A DNA stretch of 64,000 bases from NCBI GenBank assembly GCA_023664685.1, contig JAMPFC010000001.1, positions 197,179 to 261,178 of the forward strand, in the 5' to 3' direction. Of the stretch, positions 1-7,558 are shown one piece after another (the first letter of the stretch is position 1; each line of letters starts with the position of its first letter). The stretch comes from Roseburia sp. (GTDB taxonomy: Bacteria; Bacillota; Clostridia; Lachnospirales; Lachnospiraceae). A program made the translations under genes and the position numbers. Below the pieces are notes generated by a model. The model searched no databases and was not told the DNA's origin. It worked only from the letters and a program-made list of their open reading frames with translations.

Positions 1-957
1 CAGCGCAATATCGCTGAAAATGCAACCTGTCTGGACATAAAAATTCCGGAGAGGGCGGTTATTTTAAGCGTGCTTCCGATTCATCATGCGTATTGTCTCA
101 GCATGGATATTTTAAAAGGCATTTCTCTGGGAAGTGTGATCTGCATCAACGATTCGCTCATACATATGGCGAAAAATATGAAATATTTTCAACCGGACAT
201 GATCTTAATGGTTCCCCTTATGATCGAAACGCTTGCCAAAAAACTGGAGGACGCAGAAGGCATGCCGCCACAGATCGTTAAGAAGGAAGTGTTTGGCGAA
301 AATCTGCACACGATATGCAGTGGAGGCGCTTATCTCAACCCAGAGCTGATCGACTTATTCGGAACGTTCGGAATCCAGATCCAACAGGGATATGGGATGA
401 CGGAATGCTCGCCGGTCATCAGTACAAACCTGAGTTGGAATATCCGGAAAGATTCGGTCGGGCAATTACTGCCAAACTGCGAGGCGCGGGTTGTCGATGA
501 GGAACTCCATGTAAAGGGAAGCAGTGTCATGATGGGGTATTATAAGATGCCGGAGGAGACAAAAGAGGCCCTTACAGACGACGGATGGTTACGAACCGGA
601 GATCTCGGGTATGTCGACAAAGAGGGATTTGTTTATCTTACCGGAAGAAAGAAAAATCTGATCATTACGAAAAATGGAGAAAATGTTTCACCGGAGGAAT
701 TGGAAAACAAAATCGGTTCGGCAAGACTGGTACAGGAAATTCTTGTCCGGGAAACGGATGGCGTGATCGAAGCGGAGATTTTCCCGGATCTGGAATATGT
801 GGACAAAAAAGGAATCGAAAATGTGCCGGAACGTCTCCAGCAGATCATAGACGAGTACAATAAGGAGACGCCTTCCTACAAAAAGGTGTATCGTTTGAAA
901 GTGCGTGATACGGAATTTGAGAAAACGCCTTCGAAAAAGATTAAGAGGGATTGGTAA
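1..957 (+). CDS. AMP-binding acyl-CoA synthetase, C-terminal part (5' end outside window)
   Basis: The frame is open from base 1, so the start lies upstream of the window. The visible 318 residues are the C-terminal two thirds of an adenylate-forming enzyme of the acyl-CoA synthetase family, which activates a carboxylic acid with ATP and transfers it to CoA or a carrier. Motifs seen are GYGMTECSPVIS (adenine-binding), TGDLGYVDKEGF and GRKKNLI (hinge between domains), and PSKKIKR near the end with the catalytic lysine of the C-terminal domain. The C-terminal domain seems complete. The substrate cannot be read from the sequence; long-chain fatty acid is the family's usual annotation. A hairpin repeat begins right after the stop codon. 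Confidence 0.9.
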   Translation, partial: QRNIAENATCLDIKIPERAVILSVLPIHHAYCLSMDILKGISLGSVICINDSLIHMAKNMKYFQPDMILMVPLMIETLAKKLEDAEGMPPQIVKKEVFGENLHTICSGGAYLNPELIDLFGTFGIQIQQGYGMTECSPVISTNLSWNIRKDSVGQLLPNCEARVVDEELHVKGSSVMMGYYKMPEETKEALTDDGWLRTGDLGYVDKEGFVYLTGRKKNLIITKNGENVSPEELENKIGSARLVQEILVRETDGVIEAEIFPDLEYVDKKGIENVPERLQQIIDEYNKETPSYKKVYRLKVRDTEFEKTPSKKIKRDW

Positions 958-1173
958 GTTTCCGGATACTGGTAAGTTTCGTACAGCAGGAATATTTTCT
1001 GCTTCGGCCCCGTTCCCACTATATAAACATGTAGCGGTGCTAAGGCTGCAAGGTGCAATTTTTTCATAAATGCCAAAATTGCACCTTGTACGCAGCCTAA
1101 GAACCGACAGTTTATAAGGGCCTCATCTGAAAATATTCCTTGCTGTACGAGATTTTACCGGTAGTCTTGGAAT
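958..1173. repeat. Long-hairpin interspersed repeat, copy A
   Basis: First of three related elements; the others are at 11047-11319 and 14443-14654. It is an imperfect palindrome of about 215 bp. GTACAGCAGGAATATTTTC on the left pairs with GAAAATATTCCTTGCTGTAC on the right, and GCTGCAAGGTGCAATTTT pairs with AAAATTGCACCTTG near the tip. The outer arms pair with small indels. It starts directly after the stop codon of the acyl-CoA synthetase gene. There is no terminal U-tract, so it is not an ordinary intrinsic terminator. Short reading frames inside it are regarded as spurious. Confidence 0.8.
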
Positions 1174-1302
1174 GTAGTTATAAAAATTGATTTTTGTGTT
1201 CCTGACGAATACTTGATATGTGTATTTGTTAGGGATGCTTTTTTTGTTAGGGATTTTTGGAAAAGGATGCAGATAAATTTAAGTAAAATAATCCATAAAA
1301 TA

Positions 1303-1331
1303 TTGCTTAAAATACTTTGCTGTGTTATGAT
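1303..1331 (+). promoter_or_regulatory. Promoter for the truncated antitoxin gene
   Basis: TTGCTT and TATGAT are separated by 17 bp, about 30 bp upstream of the start codon at 1360. The spacing is ideal and the -10 box is good; the -35 box is weak. Confidence 0.5.
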
Positions 1332-1359
1332 GTTGAAAAAGCAGAAAGGATGTGGATAT

Positions 1360-1527
1360 ATGGCTAATATTAGTCCGGTTTCAGATCTTCGCAATTATAA
1401 TGAGAAATTTGAGAATACAAAAGCAATGCTTCGTCTCATGTGTGAACTGAATGAAGGCAAATCATCAGGAGAGGAAGAGGGATATGTCTCTTCGGAAGAT
1501 GTTCAGGCATACTTTCAAAGGAAATAA
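1360..1527 (+). CDS. Internally deleted Phd/YefM-type antitoxin (55 residues)
   Basis: The start at 1360 follows an AAAGGA ribosome site. An upstream ATG in frame would add a non-conserved hydrophobic leader and would overlap the promoter. The first residues, MANISPVSDLRNYNE, match the N-terminal DNA-binding segment of Phd/YefM antitoxins. The rest, from KTKAMLRLMCEL-like sequence through GYVSSEDVQAYF, matches the tail of the same family. The central segment normally found between them (the VFLTKNGRGxYxxxD part) is absent, and the join is in frame. Family members are usually about 85-95 residues. No toxin gene follows. It may be a decayed antitoxin or a solitary DNA-binding remnant; the intact promoter suggests it is still expressed. 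Confidence 0.55.
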   Translation: MANISPVSDLRNYNEKFENTKAMLRLMCELNEGKSSGEEEGYVSSEDVQAYFQRK

Positions 1528-1542
1528 TGTTCTTTTTTAATT

Positions 1543-1959
1543 TCACTTTTTAGTTTTATAATGTATAAAGCAGAAAAATTCTCCAAACAAAGAGATTACA
1601 AATGGTATCATAATACCTGTTCCAAAAGAAATAAGAAGTGTATTATTGTTTACACCACCTACAATAAATAAAACAAGCATTAAAATCCAACTAATGATCT
1701 GGGTTATCTGTAATGCTTTTTCCTTTGCTTTTAATGAAATAAGCTGACTGTGTTCGTCGGCTTCCTCCATTTTATCTTCTGTTGCCATCGTTTTTGACAA
1801 ACTTCTCAGTAACAATGCGATACCCACTAAAAATAACAATGTTGATAGGATTATTTTTTTGATATCAAAATCTGTCATAAAAATCACAACAAATAGAACC
1901 AACCCCAAAATAGTTAAAAAAATACCTTCTGCAAATGTACTTTTATTATAGATTTTCAT
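1543..1959 (-). CDS. Four-helix membrane protein of unknown function
   Basis: This 138-residue protein has four hydrophobic helices, in two pairs near residues 10-30 and 35-52 and near residues 85-102 and 107-128. They are separated by a charged cytosolic-type loop containing EDKMEEADEHSQ. A GGAGG ribosome site precedes the ATG. I do not recognise a characterised family. It is convergent with the antitoxin remnant and divergent from the ClC gene. Small membrane proteins of this type occur beside regulators in Firmicutes, but nothing here assigns a job. Confidence 0.6.
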   Translation of the reverse strand: MKIYNKSTFAEGIFLTILGLVLFVVIFMTDFDIKKIILSTLLFLVGIALLLRSLSKTMATEDKMEEADEHSQLISLKAKEKALQITQIISWILMLVLFIVGGVNNNTLLISFGTGIMIPFVISLFGEFFCFIHYKTKK

Positions 1960-2174
1960 ATTATATTTATCCTCCAGTTCTTTGTTTTCTTGTAGACGAT
2001 ATCAAGAAAGTTTTATTCATGTTATTATTATTTTTATTTTTTGTCAATAGCTGTTTTTTGAAAAAATATGGAACTATATTGAATGATATGGTATACTGGT
2101 TATGTAGTTTTTACTATCTGTTACATGACTGGCATACCGCCGGAGAACAAAGAGAAAAGAGTGTGAGACCACAG

Positions 2175-3419
2175 ATGAAAAAGAAGAAATGGATTTTAAA
2201 TAGAATTTTGTTTGGTGTTGTTTTGGGGATTTTTTCAGGTGTTGTGATATGCCTGTACCGTTTCCTGATCAGTCTTTGCGACAAGATTTTGAACGAATGC
2301 ATTTTCCCGCTCGCTCATGGGAACAATCCCGCCATACTTGCAGCGTGGGGGGGTATCCTTGTCTTTCTGGCATGGCTAGTATACCGGATCTTGCGATTTG
2401 AGCCGGATGCCGCAGGGGGTGGTATCCCGCATGCAGTAAATGAAATCAAGGGGACTTCGGATTCTAAGTGGTGGTCTGTCCTTTTGGCAAAAATAACGAC
2501 AGCGCCTCTTTGCATTCTTGCCGGCTTTTCACTCGGAAAAACCGGCCCGTCCATTGAGCTTGGCTGTATGTCCGGAAAAGGAGTTCACCGCATATCCAAC
2601 CGGATTTTTCCGAACCGGAATTTCCTTTTGTCCGCCAAAGAACTTTGCCGCTCCGGAGCCGGTGCGGGGTTATCTGCGCTGTTTAATGCGCCAGTTTCTG
2701 GAATTTTATTTGTACGTGAAAAATTGTCCGCTAAAGATGACAAGTCGATCATAACGATTGCAATCGCCTCACTGACTGCCTATTTTGTCAGTGTTTCTGT
2801 ATTTGGACTGGCTCCCATTGTCGATATTTCCATTCCCATTATAAAATGGGAATATTATCCTGCCTTTGCGCTGCTTGGCGTTTTGCTTGGCATTCTGGGG
2901 AAATTTTATTCGGAATCTCTCCGCTTTTTTACTGCGCATATGGCAGAGAATAAAAAAGCGTCCCGAAAGATCATGTGGATACTTCTTTTCCTCTTAGCAG
3001 GGATCATCGGTTACTTTTTCCCTGACATTACCGGCGGTGGCTCGCTCATGATCTCCCGCGTGATGGACAACTCGACCATTTTTTCCACCTTGCTTTTCCT
3101 TCTTTTGGGGAAATATCTTTTTTCCATGATCTCCTCCGGCTCCGGACTGCCCGGCGGAACGGTTTACCCTCTCCTTACGGTGGGGGCATGTCTTGGGAAA
3201 ATATATGGTACGGTGCTTTGCTGGCTGTTCCCCTCCCTTTCATTTTCTCCCGCCTTTTTTATACTAGGCGGTATGGCAGGCTTTTTTACTTCCGTCATGG
3301 GAGCGCCTTTGACCGGGATTTTTCTTATGTTTGAATTTTCCCTCCACTATACAAACCTCCTCCCGCTCAGCGTGATCTGTCTTTTTTCCCATCTGACGGT
3401 CAAACGCATCTTCCGGTGA
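2175..3419 (+). CDS. ClC-family chloride channel/transporter with altered gate
   Basis: This integral membrane protein of about 414 residues belongs to the ClC family. Conserved segments are GGGIPHAV (in place of GSGIPE), GAGAGLSALFNAPVSG followed by ILFVREK, and the late GGTVYPLLTVGA motif. In the helix where ClC exchangers carry GREGP or GKEGP, this protein reads GKTGP, so the gating glutamate is threonine. In characterised ClC proteins, loss of this glutamate uncouples proton exchange, so passive anion conduction is inferred here. The start chosen is MKKKKWILNRILFG. In-frame starts upstream add a poorly conserved leader and are less likely. Confidence 0.88.
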   Translation: MKKKKWILNRILFGVVLGIFSGVVICLYRFLISLCDKILNECIFPLAHGNNPAILAAWGGILVFLAWLVYRILRFEPDAAGGGIPHAVNEIKGTSDSKWWSVLLAKITTAPLCILAGFSLGKTGPSIELGCMSGKGVHRISNRIFPNRNFLLSAKELCRSGAGAGLSALFNAPVSGILFVREKLSAKDDKSIITIAIASLTAYFVSVSVFGLAPIVDISIPIIKWEYYPAFALLGVLLGILGKFYSESLRFFTAHMAENKKASRKIMWILLFLLAGIIGYFFPDITGGGSLMISRVMDNSTIFSTLLFLLLGKYLFSMISSGSGLPGGTVYPLLTVGACLGKIYGTVLCWLFPSLSFSPAFFILGGMAGFFTSVMGAPLTGIFLMFEFSLHYTNLLPLSVICLFSHLTVKRIFR

Positions 3420-3444
3420 ACCACAACTCACGAAGAATGGCATA

Positions 3445-3473
3445 TTTACTTTTTAATTCAATGATGTTATAAT
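3445..3473 (+). promoter_or_regulatory. Promoter upstream of the DUF6273/LRR surface protein
   Basis: TTTACT and a perfect TATAAT are separated by 17 bp. They lie about 85 bp upstream of the start at 3558. Confidence 0.55.
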
Positions 3474-3557
3474 GAATAACGGTTCGAGAAATTAAGTTTT
3501 GCGCTGCGCCAAGGCTTATAGCAGATTTTTCAAATACAGTCGCAGTTTGGAGGAAAA

Positions 3558-5948
3558 ATGAAAAATAAGAAGATATGGAAACGGGCAACAGCGGGGCTTG
3601 TTTTTGTTGCTGTATTTCTTTCAATGATGTATGTAGGAAGGGACACAAAGGATCAGAAAGTACATGCTGCGGGGCTTGTCAGTACGGTTTCCCTCGGGAC
3701 TTCCGGGCTGTCGTCTCCGTCTGCACCGCAAGGTGAAAAAGCATGGGCAGGCGACTACATATACTATGGAAAATATGAAAATACGCCGATCAAGTGGCGG
3801 GTGCTTGACACATCAGGAAGTGCCGGAAGCAGTTCCACGTCGGGAGGTATTCTCCTTCAGGCGGATCAGGTACTCTGTGAAAAACCATATGTAACTGGAA
3901 CCGAGGGAAAATCGTGGAGCCAGAGCGATATAAGAAACTGGCTTCAGAGTGATTTTTTAAGTACCTCTAATTTTTCAACCAGTGAAAAAAACAATGTGAT
4001 GACAACGAGTCATGCCGCCGGGACATCCCCGGTTTCATCACTTCAAAGTGCGGCGTTAAGCAGCGACACGATGTTTTTACTGGATGCCGCCGATCTGGCA
4101 AATGCATCGTATGGGTATGCCCTCACTGGCAAGAATACAAATGCTGGAATCGAAGATTATTGGTGGCTCCGAAGTAGTAAAAAAGACGATTTGTCAATGA
4201 TGGGCGGTGTTGCATATAAAAGAATTTTTCAGGAATATGCAACCGAAGAACTAGGCGTTGTGCCGGCGTTTAATCTGAACCGGACAAATATTTTGTTTAT
4301 GACCGCCGCAGACGCAGCAAAGAATGGAGAATTGAAACCGGTATCTACTGCTGAAATCCACGAATGGAAGTTTACTCTCTCGGAGGGGGAGACGTTGTCG
4401 ACAGGTTCTGTCTCCCGCTCGGGAAATGAACTGACCATACCATATACCTATGACGGAAGTAATGCCGGGCAGATTTCCGCCATGATAACAAATGGGGCTT
4501 ATAACGCAAATGGTACTACGGTAAAATATTATGGGAAAATATCCGGTGGAGTTTCGGCAAGTGGAACGGTAAAACTCACGCTTCCGGAAGATTTTAACGA
4601 GGGGACTGACCGTGTATACATTCTGGCTGAGAAGGTAAACGGAGCGAAGCAGACCGACTATGCGAGTGAATTGCAGCAGTTGACGATCCCGCCCCGCCAT
4701 GAGCATAGTTTCGTGTGGGAGGTAGATGAAGATGATCACTGGCGGGTGTGTACTGCGCCGGGATGTGATCTCAGCGGACAGCAGATGGATCGTGGGGAGC
4801 ATGATTTTGGAGATAACGAAAGTGTTACCATAAAAGAAGCGACGGAGCAGGAAGATGGCATTGAACAGACTCGATGTAATATTTGCGGACAGGACATCCT
4901 CCAGACGGTTCCTTATGATGGGCCGGATGACCCAGATGATCCGGATGATGCCGACGATACGGACGATTCCGACGAGGATGAGGAACATGAGTATGCACAG
5001 CGGATCATAAAAGCGGCAACTTGTGTGTCGACAGGGATCAAACAGATTTATTGTACGGATGAAGATTGTGGCGTCAGCTGGCAGGAGGAAATCCCGGCGT
5101 TGAGCGCGACACTCACCCATACTTTCGGGGCGTGGAAGCAGGAAACCGCACCAACCACCCAAAAAGAAGGTGTATCCAAACGGACGTGCAGCGTCTGTGG
5201 GGCTACAGAAACGCAGGCGATTTCGAAACTTCCGCCGGTTCATAAGCACAAATATAACGAAGATGTGTACATGAGCGATGCAAAATCACATTGGTTCCAA
5301 TGTTCATGCGGTGCAAAGTCAGAGATTGACGCCCATGAGTGGAATAAGGGAAAGGTTTTGAAGAAACCGACTAAAAAACTCACCGGCCAGATCCGTTATG
5401 TCTGTGACTACTGTGACAGGACGACTGTACGCACGATACAAAAGTTAGAGACGGTCTTTACTTCCGGAAAATACCAGTATAAAGTAACGCTTGGAAAAGA
5501 TGGTACTCCCTGTGCGACGATACTTGGATTTGCGAAAGGGAAGAGCAGTAAGACCGTGAACATACCGGATACAGCGTCCTATAAAGGCGTAAAATATACG
5601 GTGACAAAAATTCGCGACAAAGCGTTTGCCTCCAATACAAAGATCCAAAACGTTACGATGGGAAATAAGGTAGAGGCAATCGGTAAATTTGCATTCTTTT
5701 ACGCAACGAACATAAAGAAGATTCGCATCGGTACCGGGGTAAAAGAAATCGGGATGCATGCTTTTTGCCATATCAATAAGTTAGAAGAACTTAAAGTAAT
5801 GAGCAAACAGTTGTCAGACCCATTAAATGATATCCTGCATGGGAGCAGTATCCTTACGGTGATCCGTGTGCCGGGGCAGAAATATGAAAAATACCGCAAA
5901 GATGTATTCCCGATTTATGCGTGGAAGGTACAGAAAATTAAAAAATAG
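3558..5948 (+). CDS. Secreted DUF6273 and leucine-rich-repeat surface protein
   Basis: This 796-residue exported protein has a signal peptide (KKIWKRATAGLVFVAVFLS, cleavage near HAAG at residue 38). Residues about 60-245 form a DUF6273-like domain with the family marks PIKWRVLD, FLLDAADL and WWLRSS. The middle, about 375-640, carries repeated modules with paired cysteines (CTAPGCD, CNICGQ, CSVCGA, CDYCDR) split by an Asp/Pro linker. The C-terminal 120 residues are a BspA-type LRR_5 region (IRDKAFASNTKIQNVTMG and similar). Such proteins are usually exposed at the surface of gut Clostridia. The ligand is unknown. No LPXTG motif or lipobox is seen, so the mode of attachment is unclear. A second DUF6273 protein lies at 12560. 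Confidence 0.8.
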   Translation: MKNKKIWKRATAGLVFVAVFLSMMYVGRDTKDQKVHAAGLVSTVSLGTSGLSSPSAPQGEKAWAGDYIYYGKYENTPIKWRVLDTSGSAGSSSTSGGILLQADQVLCEKPYVTGTEGKSWSQSDIRNWLQSDFLSTSNFSTSEKNNVMTTSHAAGTSPVSSLQSAALSSDTMFLLDAADLANASYGYALTGKNTNAGIEDYWWLRSSKKDDLSMMGGVAYKRIFQEYATEELGVVPAFNLNRTNILFMTAADAAKNGELKPVSTAEIHEWKFTLSEGETLSTGSVSRSGNELTIPYTYDGSNAGQISAMITNGAYNANGTTVKYYGKISGGVSASGTVKLTLPEDFNEGTDRVYILAEKVNGAKQTDYASELQQLTIPPRHEHSFVWEVDEDDHWRVCTAPGCDLSGQQMDRGEHDFGDNESVTIKEATEQEDGIEQTRCNICGQDILQTVPYDGPDDPDDPDDADDTDDSDEDEEHEYAQRIIKAATCVSTGIKQIYCTDEDCGVSWQEEIPALSATLTHTFGAWKQETAPTTQKEGVSKRTCSVCGATETQAISKLPPVHKHKYNEDVYMSDAKSHWFQCSCGAKSEIDAHEWNKGKVLKKPTKKLTGQIRYVCDYCDRTTVRTIQKLETVFTSGKYQYKVTLGKDGTPCATILGFAKGKSSKTVNIPDTASYKGVKYTVTKIRDKAFASNTKIQNVTMGNKVEAIGKFAFFYATNIKKIRIGTGVKEIGMHAFCHINKLEELKVMSKQLSDPLNDILHGSSILTVIRVPGQKYEKYRKDVFPIYAWKVQKIKK

Positions 5949-5993
5949 AAAATCTTTTGTTTTAAAAAATACTTTTGAGGAGGAAATATTTCT

Positions 5994-6746
5994 ATGTACA
6001 AGACAAACATGACAGAAACGACGAACCGGAAAATCATTGAAAAGAAAGACAATGTGACGATTTTTGAGTATGACAAAGATCTGAGCGTGAATCCGGGAGC
6101 AGCAATGCAGGCGTATTATTCATCTAAGATGAATATCCGCAAACGTCAGGTAATGATCGAACTGGACAAAGATCACGAGGCGATCATTCAGGCTGGCGCT
6201 ATGCAGTGGACAGCCGGTTCTGTAAGCAGCGGAACAAATGTAAAAGGAATTGGCGATTTTGCGAAAAAGCTCGTGAGTTCTAAAGTGACAAATGAATCGG
6301 CGATCAAACCACGTTATATGGGTGAAGGCGTGCTTATTCTCGAGCCGACCTTTAAGTATCTGATCATTGAGGATGTGGGATCGTGGAACGGTATGGTGAT
6401 CGATGATGGACTGTTCCTCGCCTGTGATGGAAAAGCGGATTTAAAAACCGTTGCCCGCAAATCATTTTCCTCTGCAGTAGCCGGCGGCGAGGGCCTTTTC
6501 AATACATGCCTGACCGGAAGCGGATTTGCTGTTCTTGAGTGCAGCTGCCCGAGAGAAGAGCTTGTTGAAATCGAACTTCAGGACGATGAACTTAAGATCG
6601 ATGGCAACTATGCGATCGCATGGAGTGAGAGTCTTTCCTTTACGGTAGAGCGTTCGACAAAGACGCTGATCGGTTCGGCGGCAAGCGGCGAGGGACTGGT
6701 GAATGTATACCGTGGAACCGGAAAAGTTTTGATGGCACCACTATAA
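5994..6746 (+). CDS. AIM24/TIGR00266-family protein
   Basis: This 250-residue cytosolic protein belongs to the AIM24 family of beta-rich, glycine-rich proteins. Typical segments are AIIQAGAMQWTAGSV, GEGVLILEP, AVAGGEGLFNTCLTGSG and LVNVYRGTGKVLMAPL. A GAGGAGG ribosome site lies upstream. The yeast member acts in mitochondrial architecture; the bacterial role is undefined. It follows the surface protein by 45 bp and may share its transcript. No catalytic residues or membrane segments are visible. Confidence 0.88.
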   Translation: MYKTNMTETTNRKIIEKKDNVTIFEYDKDLSVNPGAAMQAYYSSKMNIRKRQVMIELDKDHEAIIQAGAMQWTAGSVSSGTNVKGIGDFAKKLVSSKVTNESAIKPRYMGEGVLILEPTFKYLIIEDVGSWNGMVIDDGLFLACDGKADLKTVARKSFSSAVAGGEGLFNTCLTGSGFAVLECSCPREELVEIELQDDELKIDGNYAIAWSESLSFTVERSTKTLIGSAASGEGLVNVYRGTGKVLMAPL

Positions 6747-6786
6747 AAAGGGGTGACTGAGGGACGCGCACCTTATCAACCAATGG

Positions 6787-6815
6787 TTGACTTGCTTCTA
6801 CGAATGGTTTATGGT
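6787..6815 (+). promoter_or_regulatory. Candidate promoter of the XRE regulator
   Basis: TTGACT and TATGGT are separated by 17 bp, about 60 bp upstream of the start codon at 6875. It overlaps the left arm of the hairpin at 6798. Confidence 0.4.
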
Positions 6816-6867
6816 GTTAGTAGCCGGAATTATGTATACTTAAACCAAAAATAACATTCGTAGGAGG
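6798..6867 (+). promoter_or_regulatory. Inverted repeat covering the ribosome site of the XRE gene
   Basis: CTACGAATG (6798-6806) is perfectly complementary to CATTCGTAG (6855-6863). Just inside, GGTTTA pairs with TAAACC. The right arm runs into the AGGAGG site at 6862-6867. It could be a repressor operator for autoregulation, or an mRNA hairpin that hides the ribosome site. Because the proposed promoter overlaps the left arm, the full hairpin forms in RNA only if transcription starts further upstream. Confidence 0.45.
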
Positions 6868-6874
6868 TTTTGCT

Positions 6875-7477
6875 ATGCAGATGAACATCGGAGAAACGAT
6901 CAAGCGGGTAAGAAAACAAAAGGGGCTTAGTCAGGAAGATCTGGCAGAGAAGTTTGGAATCTCTGTGCAGGCAGTCAGCAAATGGGAGTGCGGGTTATCT
7001 TATCCGGATATCACATTGCTTCCCCTGATCGCAGATGAGCTTGGGATATCCCTTGATCTGCTTCTGCGGGGCAGTGATGAGATAATAGAAAAAAGAAATA
7101 CAGAGCGAATCGATCTTCCGGATGATGATACACTTCGGATCGTGCAGTGCATCGGGCAAAAGATCGTATCAAAAGAAGAGTGGGAACAGTCGAAACATGA
7201 TCAGGGAATCCCGGTATACTTTGACGAACAATGGAATCAGCCGGAAAATCCGGTGACAGTGGCGATAGAGGTCTGGGGTTCTGCAGAGATTGACGGTTCC
7301 GTCTCTGGTGATGTAAAGGCAGAAAACAGTGTAATGTGTGCGGAAGTTCATGGCGATGTACAGGCAGGAGGCAGTGTAAACTGCGCAAAGGTCTGTGGTG
7401 ATGTGAGAGCGGGAAACAGCGTAAACTGTACGCAGATCAGCGGTGAAGTGTCAGCAGGCGGAAACGTCAGGAATTAA
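6875..7477 (+). CDS. XRE-family regulator with Cys-bearing 15-residue repeats
   Basis: Residues 5-60 are a Cro/C1-type helix-turn-helix (IGETIKRVRKQKGLSQEDLA, with VSKWECGLSYPDITLLP), so DNA binding is expected. The tail, from about 125 to the end, has a 15-residue period: AENSVMCAEVHGDVQ, AGGSVNCAKVCGDVR, AGNSVNCTQISGEVS, AGGNV. The Gly/Val pattern resembles the beta-solenoid of bactofilin/polymer-forming proteins. The cysteine at the same place in three successive repeats would line up along one face of a solenoid. Metal or redox sensing, or oligomerisation, are inferences. The start is fixed by AGGAGG seven bases upstream. It is followed by a strong terminator shared with the convergent GH43 gene. 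Confidence 0.82.
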   Translation: MQMNIGETIKRVRKQKGLSQEDLAEKFGISVQAVSKWECGLSYPDITLLPLIADELGISLDLLLRGSDEIIEKRNTERIDLPDDDTLRIVQCIGQKIVSKEEWEQSKHDQGIPVYFDEQWNQPENPVTVAIEVWGSAEIDGSVSGDVKAENSVMCAEVHGDVQAGGSVNCAKVCGDVRAGNSVNCTQISGEVSAGGNVRN

Positions 7478-7500
7478 AAAAAGAAGAGAAGAGTAAAAAA

Positions 7501-7537
7501 TCCCCCACACGGCCCATAACCGTGTGGGGATTTTTTT
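7501..7537. terminator. Bidirectional intrinsic terminator
   Basis: CCCCACACGG pairs with CCGTGTGGGG around a 7-nt loop, with A-rich sequence on the left and seven T on the right. It can end both the XRE gene and the convergent GH43 gene. Confidence 0.9.
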
Positions 7538-7558
7538 AGTCAGGATGAAGTTTCAAGT

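Noticed and set aside
4251..5249. A 332-residue minus-strand frame inside the DUF6273/LRR gene.
   Set aside because: It is antisense to a gene with clear signal peptide and domains. Its composition is atypical and it has no recognisable motif.
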